64,000 nucleotides of DNA, taken from assembly GCF_015291665.1 (NCBI RefSeq), contig NZ_CP030048.1:6510001-6574000 (forward strand). Reading direction: 5' to 3'. The notes beneath the pieces were generated by a model. That model saw only the letters and a program-made list of their open reading frames with translations. It was not told the origin of the DNA and did not search any database. The stretch's first letter is position 1; every line of letters begins with the position of its first letter. Shown in pieces: positions 16,098-30,837 of the stretch. Source of the stretch: Bradyrhizobium sp. CCBAU 53338 (GTDB lineage Bacteria; Pseudomonadota; Alphaproteobacteria; Rhizobiales; Xanthobacteraceae). The position numbers and the translations under genes were made by a program.

Positions 16098-20831
<4,734 letters not shown>

Positions 20832-20843
20832 TTCTCACAACGC

Positions 20844-20939
20844 GTCATTCCGGGGCGCGCGAAGCGCGAACCCGGAATCTCGCAAAGATAACCTCCAGGT
20901 TCCGGGTCTGCGCGCGGTGCGCGCATCCCGGAACGACGG
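20844..20939. repeat. Intergenic palindromic repeat (GTCATTCCGGGG type) between gltB and gltD
   Basis: GTCATTCCGGGGCGCGC begins the element, GCGCGAACCCGGAATCT and GGTTCCGGGTCTGCGCGC follow, and CATCCCGGAACGAC closes it. It can form nested hairpins. Related copies are at 22441-22544 and 48450-48520. Confidence 0.75.
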
Positions 20940-20973
20940 AAAAGAAACCTAAGCGGCAGGGACTTCGGATTTA

Positions 20974-22425
<1,452 letters not shown>

Positions 22426-22440
22426 GTCCGCGGCTAGCCG

Positions 22441-22544
22441 GTCATTCCGGGGCGCGCCACCTGGCGCGAACCCGGAATCCATCGGGCCTCAGGGTTCGTG
22501 GATGAATGGATTCCGGGCTCGCGCTTCGCGCGCCCCGGAATGAC
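22441..22544. repeat. Long inverted repeat (GTCATTCCGGGG type) after gltD
   Basis: GTCATTCCGGGGCGCGC (from 22441) is mirrored by GCGCGCCCCGGAATGAC (to 22544), with AACCCGGAATCCAT / ATGGATTCCGGGCT inside. The transcript would fold into a strong double hairpin, suitable for terminating gltBD and the convergent gene. Confidence 0.85.
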
Positions 22545-22602
22545 GAGCAGAGAGAGCCGCGCCCTCGCGCCTCATCTCGCTCCAGGCGCTTGCCGAGAGG
22601 CG

Positions 22603-24348
22603 TCAATTCTGCAACCTCACCCCCAGCATCACCACCGTGCCCTGCGAGCTCGAGCCCGGCTGGTTCGAATCCAGGATGTCGTGGCGCAGCGTGCCTTTGA
22701 GCCAGACATTGCGGTTGAGCTTGTAGATCAGGTTGCCTTCGAGCGAGTAGGTCTTGTCGTTGCGATTCTGGCCCTGGTAGTCGTAGGTGCCGTAGGTGAA
22801 CTTACCGATCGCGGTGAGCCAGCGGCGGAAGTCGTGGTCGACTTCGGCGGCATAGGTGTGCACGAGCACGCCGGAGGAGCCGGGGATCGTGGTCTCGGCG
22901 ATCTGCGTGTCGGTGTTGAATTTCACCGTGGTGAGGCCGCTGGCGTTCCAGATCAGCGAGCCCGAGGTGAGGAAGCCCGAGAGCTGGCTGAGGCGCGGAT
23001 CGACATAGTTGCGCGCGGAATAGCCGACCGAGACTTCACCGGTGAGGATGCGGGTGAACTCGAAGGACGAGCCGACCTTGGCGTAGCCGCCCGATGAATC
23101 GCGCAAATAACCGTTGCGGTCGGCGGCCTGGTCGTGGACGCGGTTGTCCCCCTGGATCTCGACGAACGGCTTCAGGCCCGGCTTCAGCTCGTAGGAGAAG
23201 CGCCCGACGCCGCCATATTGGTTGAAGTCGCGATCGTCGTTGCTGAAGGTCGAGCCGTCGGTGAGCTTTGAATCCGTGTAGGCGGTGCGATCGACAGTGG
23301 CGCCGGCGGCGACCTGGAAACGATTGAAGGTCTGGTCGAAGCCGAAGGTGCCGCCATAGGTGGCGTAGACGGGATATTTCTGCAGGCCGGCCTGCACGTT
23401 CGGGCTGCCGGGGTTGTCGGTGGCGAGCCGCAGGCGCAACTGCGAGGTCAGCTTGAGGTCGCGATCGACGTCGAAACGACCATCGACATGGCCAGTGAAG
23501 TCGGGGCGGTTGATCTCGACCGGCGATGGCGAGGCGAGCCCGTCGATCGTCGCCGGCATGTTGTTGGTGTAGCCGGAGAACGAGCCCCGCAAGTCGGCGA
23601 CCAGCGCGTGGCGCTCCCAGTCGGACATCACGACCAGGTCCGGCGCGACGATATAGGCCGGCGAGCCGACCGGCTTTTGCAGGCGCGCCGGATTGGTATC
23701 GTAGCCGGTGGAGAGCTCGAGCCCCCCCTTGATCAGGAAGCTGCCGGCGTAATCGCCGACCGCGCCGAACGCATCGTCGTCGGCCTTGAGGCGGCGGCGC
23801 TGCGGCTGGCCGGGCACGGTGCCCGCCATCGCCGGCGACAGCGGCGACTTGTGCGCGGTCTCCGACGGCGGCGGCGCAATGCGCGGCGCGCCGAGAGCGG
23901 ACAGCGTTGGTGTCGCCGAAGGCACCGGCGAGCCGGGGCCGGCGGGCTTCTTCGGCTTCGGCTGGCCCGGATAGAGCTTCGGCTGCTGGCGCTTGCGATT
24001 GAGCGAGTCGTAGCCCGAGCTGCTCGCGCCGTTGGCTGCGGGCAAGCCATAGGTCGGGATCTGGCCGACGCGCGTCGTCGCGGGCGCGTCGCTCTTCTTG
24101 CGCGGATCGTCGTTGGGATCCGGCGGCTGCGCGATCGCATCCGAGGGTGCCTGCGGCACACCGGCCGTGCGGCGCATCGGCAGCGTGTCGGGCGAGACGA
24201 AGCCGCCGCGGCTGGGATTGAACAGGTCGGGCGTGAGGCTCTGGGCGGCCACTGGTGCACTTTCCAGCGCGGTCAGCAGCAGGCATGGCAAAGCGGCGCG
24301 GACGAGATGCGCGCAACTGCTCCGGCCCCTACCTGGAGGCGACCCCAC
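22603..24348 (-). CDS. Outer-membrane beta-barrel protein (putative beta-barrel porin 2 type)
   Basis: 581 residues from GTG 24348 (GGAG 10 bases upstream; start uncertain). A hydrophobic export signal lies at about residues 14-36 ending VAAQ. A Pro/Lys-rich disordered stretch runs to about 190. From about 200 to the end, alternating hydrophobic/polar strands with many aromatic residues (FSYELKPGLKPFVEIQG, VSVGYSARNYVDP) and a C-terminal VVMLGVRLQN strand indicate a barrel. Such proteins are common in rhizobia near polysaccharide or envelope genes; kdsD is divergent here. The transported substrate is unknown. Confidence 0.78.
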   Translation of the reverse strand: MGSPPGRGRSSCAHLVRAALPCLLLTALESAPVAAQSLTPDLFNPSRGGFVSPDTLPMRRTAGVPQAPSDAIAQPPDPNDDPRKKSDAPATTRVGQIPTYGLPAANGASSSGYDSLNRKRQQPKLYPGQPKPKKPAGPGSPVPSATPTLSALGAPRIAPPPSETAHKSPLSPAMAGTVPGQPQRRRLKADDDAFGAVGDYAGSFLIKGGLELSTGYDTNPARLQKPVGSPAYIVAPDLVVMSDWERHALVADLRGSFSGYTNNMPATIDGLASPSPVEINRPDFTGHVDGRFDVDRDLKLTSQLRLRLATDNPGSPNVQAGLQKYPVYATYGGTFGFDQTFNRFQVAAGATVDRTAYTDSKLTDGSTFSNDDRDFNQYGGVGRFSYELKPGLKPFVEIQGDNRVHDQAADRNGYLRDSSGGYAKVGSSFEFTRILTGEVSVGYSARNYVDPRLSQLSGFLTSGSLIWNASGLTTVKFNTDTQIAETTIPGSSGVLVHTYAAEVDHDFRRWLTAIGKFTYGTYDYQGQNRNDKTYSLEGNLIYKLNRNVWLKGTLRHDILDSNQPGSSSQGTVVMLGVRLQN

Positions 24349-24542
24349 GATGGAATAACTCCAACGAAATCAAATACTTCACCGATCGTCTTCCGCAACC
24401 TCGCGGAAACCATCGTTAATGGAGTTAAAACAATTATGGTTAATGACCCGTTGAGGGCCTTGGGGCCCGCGTCGCCTCTCGCCGCGGAGCGTGCTAAGCA
24501 GGCCGGCAACGGGCCAACGCCCCCTCCTCCCTGGACCAGAAC

Positions 24543-25550
24543 ATGCCGAGTTCGAAACCGCTGATGACCCAATCATCCGGCTCCACCCCCGCCAGCGTCG
24601 AATCCGCGCTCCGCACGCTGGAGACGGAAAGCGGCGGCATCAACGCGCTCGCCGCGGCTCTGCGCGGTCCGCTGGGCGAGGCGTTTGCCAAAGCAGTGGA
24701 TTTGATCCGCAACGCCAAGGGCCGCGTCATTGTCACCGGCCTCGGCAAGTCCGGCCACATGGCGCGCAAGATCGCGGCGACTCTGGCCTCGACAGGCACG
24801 CCGGCCTTCTTCGTTCACACCGCTGAAGCCGCCCATGGCGACCTCGGCATGATCACGGCTGACGACGTCATCATGGCGCTGTCCTGGTCCGGCGAGCAGC
24901 CGGAGATGAAGACGCTGGTGAACTATTCGGCGCGCTTCGCGATCCCGATGATCGCGGTGACGTCGAACGCGGCGTCCTCGCTCGGCCAGGCCGCCGACAT
25001 CGTAATCGAACTGCCCAAGGCGCGCGAGGCGTGCCCGCACAATCTGGCGCCGACCACCTCAACCATGATGCAGGTCGCCATCGGCGACGCCATCGCGATC
25101 GCGCTGCTCGAAGGCCGCGGCTTCACCGCTCTGGAATTCGCGCACTTCCATCCGGGCGGCAAGCTCGGCGCGATGCTGAAATTCGTCCGCGACTACATGC
25201 GTACCGGCGCGGAGATTCCGGTGAAGCCTGAAGGCACCAAGATGTCGGACGCCGTGGTCGAAATGTCGGCGAAGGGTTTGGGGTGCGTCTGCATCGTCAA
25301 TGAGGCGAACGAGGCCGTCGGCATCATCACCGACGGCGATCTGCGCCGCCACATGCGGCCTGACCTGCTGACGGCGTCGGTCGACGAGATCATGACCAGG
25401 CAGCCGAAGACGGTGCCGCCCTCGATGCTCGCGACCGAGATGATCGAGGTGCTGAACACCCGCAAGATCACGACGCTGGTCGTGACCGAGGCGGACAAGG
25501 TGGTGGGCATCGTGCATCTGCACGATCTGCTGCGCGCGGGCGTGGCGTAA
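24543..25550 (+). CDS. kdsD: Arabinose-5-phosphate isomerase (KpsF/GutQ family)
   Basis: 335 residues from ATG 24543 (an internal ATG at 24564 is possible). It interconverts ribulose-5-phosphate and arabinose-5-phosphate, the first step to KDO of lipopolysaccharide. The SIS domain is at about residues 50-185 (GLGKSGHMARKIAATLASTG, AEAAHGDLGM, LSWSGEQPE). Two CBS repeats follow at about 215-335 (VCIVNEANEAVGIITDGDLRR; KVVGIVHLHDLLRAG). The length and domain order are standard. Cytoplasmic. Confidence 0.93.
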   Translation: MPSSKPLMTQSSGSTPASVESALRTLETESGGINALAAALRGPLGEAFAKAVDLIRNAKGRVIVTGLGKSGHMARKIAATLASTGTPAFFVHTAEAAHGDLGMITADDVIMALSWSGEQPEMKTLVNYSARFAIPMIAVTSNAASSLGQAADIVIELPKAREACPHNLAPTTSTMMQVAIGDAIAIALLEGRGFTALEFAHFHPGGKLGAMLKFVRDYMRTGAEIPVKPEGTKMSDAVVEMSAKGLGCVCIVNEANEAVGIITDGDLRRHMRPDLLTASVDEIMTRQPKTVPPSMLATEMIEVLNTRKITTLVVTEADKVVGIVHLHDLLRAGVA

Positions 25551-25580
25551 GTCTCTCCCCGTCGTTGGCAATGATGGCGG

Positions 25581-26138
25581 TTAGGCCTGTGCCGGAAACC
25601 GCATCGCCTTCTCCTCCAGCGGAAGGTTCAACCCGTTCGCCAGATACGACACCGTGCGGTAGAAGCCGCACAGCAGCATGATCTCCAGAATCTGCGCCTC
25701 GTCGTAATGCGCCGACAGCGCGGCAAACTCGGCGTCCGTGAACGTCGCGCGGGCGTGAAGCGCGTCCACCGCCGCGATCAGTATCTGTTCGGCCGGCGAC
25801 CAGCAGGGAGACGTCGCATCACCATCGACAGTCGCGCGCACTTCATCATCGGTGAGCTTTGCCGGGCCGGCGAAAACCGCGACATGGACACCCCATTCAT
25901 ATTCGCAACCGTTCAGCGCGCAGGTCCGGTCGATCACGATCTCGCGCTGGCGCAACGACAGTGGTCCCGCATCAAGCAGACCGCCGGCGCGAAACTTGTC
26001 CCACGCGCGGCTGTGACCGGCCATCACCCGGAACAGCACCAGCGGCGGCGCGCCGCGCATGATGCGGTCGAACTGCGCCTGGATTTCCTGGGGATAAGGC
26101 GGCGCGAGCGGGGCGATGCGCGGCGTCGGGGATGACAT
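25581..26138 (-). CDS. Carboxymuconolactone-decarboxylase-family protein
   Basis: 185 residues from ATG 26138, chosen because GAGGA sits 7 bases upstream. All-alpha AhpD/CMD fold with LSLRQREIVIDRTCALNGCEYEWGVHV. The usual AhpD CxxC redox pair is not present in that form (C-x4-C), so thiol peroxidase activity is uncertain and a decarboxylase-like or unknown role is possible. Divergent from an HxlR regulator across a perfect palindrome, so the two form a regulator-target pair, likely responding to an electrophile, quinone or aldehyde. Confidence 0.85.
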   Translation of the reverse strand: MSSPTPRIAPLAPPYPQEIQAQFDRIMRGAPPLVLFRVMAGHSRAWDKFRAGGLLDAGPLSLRQREIVIDRTCALNGCEYEWGVHVAVFAGPAKLTDDEVRATVDGDATSPCWSPAEQILIAAVDALHARATFTDAEFAALSAHYDEAQILEIMLLCGFYRTVSYLANGLNLPLEEKAMRFPAQA

Positions 26139-26150
26139 GGGCGTCCTCAC

Positions 26151-26191
26151 TGCTACAATTAATGTAGCATCAAGCTACATTAATTGTAGCA
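26151..26191. promoter_or_regulatory. Perfect 18-bp-arm operator palindrome between CMD and HxlR genes
   Basis: TGCTACAATTAATGTAGC (26151-26168) and GCTACATTAATTGTAGCA (26174-26191) are exact inverted copies around ATCAA. Each arm is itself a GCTAC...GTAGC dyad. It lies just upstream of both start codons, so binding of the HxlR-family protein would shut both genes. Confidence 0.85.
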
Positions 26192-26209
26192 ATGCGCAAG
26201 AGGGGTGCG

Positions 26210-26530
26210 ATGGCGAAACAGGCAGCATCAGAGAAGGTCCGCGGCTCGCGCACCGGTCGGCCGATCATGGCGCTGCTCGACTTGCTCGGCCGGCGCTGGA
26301 GCCTGCGCATCCTGTGGGAATTGCGCGAGGAGCCGCTCACCTCCCGCGCGCTGCGCACAGCCTGCGACGAGGCTTCGCCGACGGTGCTGCAGGCGCGACT
26401 GACGGAGCTGCGTGAGGCGGGGTTTGTGGAGCTCGGCGAAGGTGGCGGTTATGGGCTGACGCCGCTTGGACGGGAGCTGTGCGAGACATTCATGCCGCTG
26501 CACCGGTTTGCCGAGAGGTGGAAGAAGTAG
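26210..26530 (+). CDS. HxlR-family winged-helix transcriptional regulator
   Basis: 106 residues from ATG 26210, preferred over ATG 26192 because AAGAGGGG lies just upstream of it, while the earlier ATG touches the operator. The single HTH domain spans most of the protein: LLGRRWSLRILWELREEPLTSRALR, then SPTVLQARLTELREAGFVEL and the YGLTPLGREL wing. HxlR proteins are dimeric regulators that often sense reactive aldehydes or quinones. It probably represses itself and the divergent CMD gene. Confidence 0.9.
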   Translation: MAKQAASEKVRGSRTGRPIMALLDLLGRRWSLRILWELREEPLTSRALRTACDEASPTVLQARLTELREAGFVELGEGGGYGLTPLGRELCETFMPLHRFAERWKK

Positions 26531-26604
26531 AGATCATCCGTCGCCGCGTGGCGTTCGAGGACAGATACCCCTTGTTTCTACAAAGGGGGAGGGGAACACA
26601 GAAG

Positions 26605-27048
26605 TTAAGCCGCGGCCACCGTCAGATTGGCGCCATCCACCTGCACCACCCTCACTCGCGTCCCCGCCGGCGTATCCGGGCCCGCGACGCGCCAGACCGT
26701 ATCGCCGATGCGGACGGTGCCGTTGCCGTCGATGATCGGCTTCTCCAGCGTGAACTCGCGGCCAAGCAGCGCCTCGGTGCGCTTGTTGAGGAAGGGGCTG
26801 GCGCTGGTATCCGGCTTCGGCCGGGCCAGCCGGCGCCACACCGGTACGGCGGCGGCGGCGAACACCGCGAACATCACGAGCTGGATCTGCCAGGAGATGA
26901 CGGCGGCGAACGAGATCAGGCCAACCAGCAGTGCTGCAAGCCCGAGCCAGAACAGGAACACGCCCGGCGCGATCACCTCCATCGCCATCAGGATGAAGCC
27001 GAAGATCAGCCAGTTCCAGTTGCCGAGCGATACGAACATGTCGGTCAT
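26605..27048 (-). CDS. NfeD-family membrane protein
   Basis: 147 residues. Three or four N-terminal hydrophobic segments (LIFGFILMAMEVIAPGVFLFWLGLAALLVGL region) are followed by a soluble OB-fold at about residues 80-147 (LLGREFTLEKPI, VRIGDTVWRVAG). It is the short NfeD form without a protease domain. It lies 56 bp downstream of the SPFH gene on the same strand; NfeD and SPFH proteins act together in membrane microdomain organisation. Confidence 0.9.
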   Translation of the reverse strand: MTDMFVSLGNWNWLIFGFILMAMEVIAPGVFLFWLGLAALLVGLISFAAVISWQIQLVMFAVFAAAAVPVWRRLARPKPDTSASPFLNKRTEALLGREFTLEKPIIDGNGTVRIGDTVWRVAGPDTPAGTRVRVVQVDGANLTVAAA

Positions 27049-27104
27049 GACACGACCTCCAGATATTGAGCGCGTGACCTCATCGGAAAGCCATGCGCCG
27101 TTCC

Positions 27105-28109
27105 TTACCCCTGCCGCGGCGGGACCGCCGGCGGTGTGCTGCCGGTCGGCGGCACCGAGCCGGTGCGGCGCGCGGCGGCGGCCGCGGAGGCCGCACTTTC
27201 GCCGAACGTCGCCTTCGCGATCTCGCCGATGCCGGCGAGCGAGCCGAGCATGCTGGTCGCTTCCATCGGCAGCATGATGATCTTCTGGTTCGGCGCCTCC
27301 GCGAACTGGCCGAACGCCTTGATGTATTTGTCGGCGATAAAGTAGTTCAGCGCGGCGACGTCGCCCTTGCCGATCGCTTCCGACACCGCAAGTGTCGCCT
27401 TGGCTTCGGCTTCGGCCAGACGCTCGCGCGCCTCGGCGTCGCGGAAGGCGGCTTCGCGGCGGCCTTCGGCCTGGAGGATCTGGCCCTGCTTGGCGCCTTC
27501 GGCGCGCAGGATTTCGGACTGGCGCTGGCCTTCGGCAGCCAGAATGTCGGCCCGCTTGACGCGCTCGGCCTTCATCTGCCGGCCCATCGCCTCGACGAGG
27601 TCGGCCGGCGGCACGATGTCCTTGATCTCGATGCGGTTGACCTTGACACCCCAGGGCGAGACCGCGGCGTCGACGACGCGCAGCAGGCGCTCATTGATCT
27701 CGTCGCGATGCGAGAGCACCTGGTCGAGATCCATCGAGCCCATCACCGAACGGATGTTGGTCATGGTCAGCACGGTGATCGCCTGCGTCAGATTGGCGAC
27801 CTCGTAGCTCGCCTTCGCGGCATCGAACACCTGGAAGAAGGCGACGCCGTCCACCGTCACGGTGGCGTTGTCCTTGGTGATGACCTCCTGCTCGGGAATG
27901 TCGATCACCTGCTCCATCATGTTGATCTTGCGTCCGACGCGATCGAAATAGGGCACGATCAGATTGAGCCCGGGGCTCAGGGTCTGTGTGTATTTGCCGA
28001 ACCGTTCGATGGTCCAGTCGTAGCCCTGCGGCACCGTCTTCACGCCGGCAATCAGCGTGATGATGACGAGCAACACCAGAACAATCGCGAAAATATCGAA
28101 GCCGCTCAT
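27105..28109 (-). CDS. SPFH/Band 7 (stomatin/Qmc-like) membrane protein
   Basis: 334 residues. An N-terminal transmembrane segment (IFAIVLVLLVIITLIAG) anchors a Band 7 domain at about 25-190 (VPQGYDWTIERFGKYTQTLSPG, MTNIRSVMGSMDLDQVLSHRD). A long Ala/Glu/Arg coiled coil follows at about 190-270 and a Pro/Ser-rich tail ends the protein. It oligomerises on the membrane and may modulate proteases. Operon with nfeD. Confidence 0.92.
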   Translation of the reverse strand: MSGFDIFAIVLVLLVIITLIAGVKTVPQGYDWTIERFGKYTQTLSPGLNLIVPYFDRVGRKINMMEQVIDIPEQEVITKDNATVTVDGVAFFQVFDAAKASYEVANLTQAITVLTMTNIRSVMGSMDLDQVLSHRDEINERLLRVVDAAVSPWGVKVNRIEIKDIVPPADLVEAMGRQMKAERVKRADILAAEGQRQSEILRAEGAKQGQILQAEGRREAAFRDAEARERLAEAEAKATLAVSEAIGKGDVAALNYFIADKYIKAFGQFAEAPNQKIIMLPMEATSMLGSLAGIGEIAKATFGESAASAAAAARRTGSVPPTGSTPPAVPPRQG

Positions 28110-28316
28110 ATGTCCTCCAAGGCGAGAAAAGACCCTTCCCGCGCTGTCATTGGTCGGGACCAGGACCCTACCGGTTCAGCGGTCGCTTTTCACGTCGGCA
28201 TCCACGCCATTCTGCACAAGACGGACGGAGAGGGAACGGTCACGATTAAGTATTTGCGAAAGGCCCTTGAAAGCGCGAAGGCGCAGACCTACCGGCAAAA
28301 GTCAAGAAACGCCGTC

Positions 28317-29285
28317 CTATTCGATGACCTCGTTCGCGATTGCGAGCAGTCCGGGGGGAAGCGTGACACCGATCGCCTTGGCCGTCGTCAGGTTGATCGC
28401 GAGCTCGAGCTTGATCGGGTTCTGGACCGGGAGGTCCGCCGGCAGCGCGCCCTTGAGGATGCGATCGACGTAGCTGGCGGCACGGCGGAGCTGCTCGGCG
28501 CTGTCGGTGCTGTAGGACATCAGCCCGCCTTCATCGACGAAGGCACGGCTCCAGAACACCGACGGCAGGTGCGATTCGACGATCGCCGCCAGCAGATGCG
28601 CGCGATTGGCCATGGTGAAGAAGTCGGGCAGGACCAGGAAACCGCCATCTCTGTGCGAAGCCAACGCGGCGAGGGAGGCGACATCATGCACCGGGGCGGG
28701 CTCGACCGTCACATGCAGCGTCCGCGCCGCGTCCTCGAGCGTGCGCAGCATCAGCGGCGCAAACGGCGCGGTGGCGGGATTATAGACGACGAAAACGCGG
28801 GACACTCTTGGCGTGACCTGCGTCAGCATCTCCAGCCATTTTCCGGCGAGCGGGCCGTCGTAGTCGGTGAAGCCGGTGATATTGCCGCCGGGATGAGCCA
28901 GGTTCTGGACAAAACCCTGGCTGACGGGATCGGTGACCACGGCAAACACGATCGGGATCGTCGTGGTGCGCTGGCGCAGCTCCTCCACCGAGGGGGTGCC
29001 GAGCGCGAGCAGGACGTCGGGCTTGAGGGCGATCAAATCGTCGGCAAGCTGCCCGAGGCGTACCCGATCGCCGGCGCCACTCCGCCAATCGACCCTGAGA
29101 TTGTCCTGCTCCTTCCAGCCGAGAGCTGTGAGCGCCTCGGCGAGGCGGGTCTGGCCGATCACGTCATCGGCTGATGTGACCGAGAGCACCCCGAGCCGGC
29201 GCTGAGTAGCCGGCTGCTGTGCCGGACTTGAGGCCGGCCATGCCGTGATCATCCCAAGAAGCGCCAGGCAGTCGCGGCGATTCAT
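28317..29285 (-). CDS. ABC-transporter-type substrate-binding protein (ABC_sub_bind family)
   Basis: 322 residues with an N-terminal export signal (NRRDCLALLGMITAWPASSPAQQ). The mature protein has RRLGVLSVTSADD, LKPDVLLALGTPS, HPGGNITGFTDYD and the terminal RAASYVDRILKGALPADLPVQ segment, all typical of the PF04392 (TrpX-like) group. No permease or ATPase genes are adjacent, so it is an orphan. It begins 10 bp after hemH on the same strand, implying read-through from hemH. Confidence 0.86.
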   Translation of the reverse strand: MNRRDCLALLGMITAWPASSPAQQPATQRRLGVLSVTSADDVIGQTRLAEALTALGWKEQDNLRVDWRSGAGDRVRLGQLADDLIALKPDVLLALGTPSVEELRQRTTTIPIVFAVVTDPVSQGFVQNLAHPGGNITGFTDYDGPLAGKWLEMLTQVTPRVSRVFVVYNPATAPFAPLMLRTLEDAARTLHVTVEPAPVHDVASLAALASHRDGGFLVLPDFFTMANRAHLLAAIVESHLPSVFWSRAFVDEGGLMSYSTDSAEQLRRAASYVDRILKGALPADLPVQNPIKLELAINLTTAKAIGVTLPPGLLAIANEVIE

Positions 29286-29295
29286 GGTGCGCTCC

Positions 29296-30333
29296 TCAGA
29301 TCCAGCCTTGCAGCTCGCGCAGCACCAGCGTCCGGATCACGTCCATGCCGGGATCGCTGTCGTTGAGGCAGGGGATCGCGGAGAAATGCTCGCCACCATT
29401 GTGCTTGAAGATCTCGGCATTCTCCTGCGCGATCTCCTCCAGCGTCTCCAGGCAGTCGGCGGAGAAGCCCGGCGTGATCACGGCGATGCGGCGCACACCT
29501 TCCTTGGCGAGGCGTTCCATGGTCTTGTCGGTGTAGGGCTGCAGCCACTCGTCATTGCCGAAGCGCGACTGGAAGGTCAGCAGCAGCTTCGTGTCATCCA
29601 TGCCAAGCCGGCGGCGCAGCGCTTCCGTCGTGGCGACGCAGTGGCTCTGATAGGGATCGCCCTTGTCGACATAGGACTTCGGCATGCCGTGAAAGGAGGC
29701 CACGATCAACTCGGGCTTGAACGGCAGCGCGGCCAGATGCGTCTCGATCGAGACGGCTAGCGCCTCGATATAGGCTTCGTCCTCGTAATAAGGCGGCGTC
29801 ACCCGCAGCGTCGGCTGGTTGCGCAGGCTGGCGAGCACGCGGAACACCTCGTCGCAGACGGTCGCCGAGGTCGAGGCGGAATATTGCGGGTAGAGCGGCA
29901 CGACGAGGATGCGCTCGCAGCCCTTCGCGATCAGTGCGTCGATCCCTGATTTGATCGAGGGATTGCCGTAGCGCATCGCCCAGTCCACAGCGACATGCGC
30001 GCTGTCAGACAGCGCGGCGGCAAGCTTGTCGCTCTGCGAGCGCGTGATGGTCTTCAGCGGCGACTCGTTCTTCTCGACGTTCCAGATCTTCTGGTAGTCG
30101 AGCGCCTTGGTGCGGGGACGGCTGCGCAGGATGATGCCGTTCAGAACCAGCTGCCAGATCAGGCCCTGGTCCTCGATCACGCGGGCGTCCGACAGGAACT
30201 CCTTCAGATAGACCCGTACCCCCGGGGCGTCGGCTGTATCGGGCGTGCCGAGATTGACCAGCAGCACACCGACGCGCGGCTGGCTGGGCTGAAGGAGCGG
30301 CTTCGCTGAAACGATGGGGGCCAGGGTCGTCAT
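29296..30333 (-). CDS. hemH: Ferrochelatase
   Basis: 345 residues from ATG 30333; the frame is open further upstream but the conserved part begins with RVGVLLVNLGTPD about 25 residues in. It inserts ferrous iron into protoporphyrin IX, the last step of heme b synthesis. The conserved ASFHGMPKSYVDKGDPYQ segment carries the catalytic His, and SRFGNDEWLQPYTD and the TPGFSADCLETLEEI segments are standard. Membrane-associated or cytoplasmic. Confidence 0.95.
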   Translation of the reverse strand: MTTLAPIVSAKPLLQPSQPRVGVLLVNLGTPDTADAPGVRVYLKEFLSDARVIEDQGLIWQLVLNGIILRSRPRTKALDYQKIWNVEKNESPLKTITRSQSDKLAAALSDSAHVAVDWAMRYGNPSIKSGIDALIAKGCERILVVPLYPQYSASTSATVCDEVFRVLASLRNQPTLRVTPPYYEDEAYIEALAVSIETHLAALPFKPELIVASFHGMPKSYVDKGDPYQSHCVATTEALRRRLGMDDTKLLLTFQSRFGNDEWLQPYTDKTMERLAKEGVRRIAVITPGFSADCLETLEEIAQENAEIFKHNGGEHFSAIPCLNDSDPGMDVIRTLVLRELQGWI

Positions 30334-30416
30334 GATCAATTGCGTCGCGCGTTGCTCCGAACTTGTCAAGATGAGCCCGGTTTCGCTAGGGTCGCCCCCA
30401 AGCGGGGGGAGGGAAG

Positions 30417-30815
30417 ATGACACTCGCGGAATGGTGCGTTCTCGGAGCACTGCTGCTCTATCTCGTAACGATCGCTTCGATCAAATGGATCAGATTTCGC
30501 GGCTTCGACAATTCCCGGCCGCGCGATCCGGCCTTCTATGAGGACGCCATTTCGCAGCGCGCGCTCGGCGCGCACCAGAACGGCATCGAGACCTTTCCGT
30601 TCTTCGCCTTTGCCGTGCTGCTCGCCGAATTCAGGGACTCGCCGCAGCGCCTGATCGACGAGCTCGCGGTGTTGTTCCTGATCGTGCGGGTCGCTTATGT
30701 GCTGACCTATCTCGGCAACCGCCCGACCCTGCGCTCCATCCTCTGGAGCATCGGCTTTGCGCTCAATCTGACGATCTTCTTCATGCCGATGCTGAAGCGG
30801 CTGTTGCCGGTGTGA
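30417..30815 (+). CDS. MAPEG-family membrane protein
   Basis: 132 residues from ATG 30417 with a strong GGGGGAGGGA upstream. Four hydrophobic helices, with RALGAHQNGIETFPFFAFAVL in the second region, the hallmark of MAPEG (membrane-associated eicosanoid/glutathione metabolism) proteins. The bacterial members are mostly uncharacterised; glutathione-linked activity is family-based inference. Divergent from hemH. Confidence 0.88.
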   Translation: MTLAEWCVLGALLLYLVTIASIKWIRFRGFDNSRPRDPAFYEDAISQRALGAHQNGIETFPFFAFAVLLAEFRDSPQRLIDELAVLFLIVRVAYVLTYLGNRPTLRSILWSIGFALNLTIFFMPMLKRLLPV

Positions 30816-30837
30816 GCGTGAGGCCGTAGCCCGCCAA

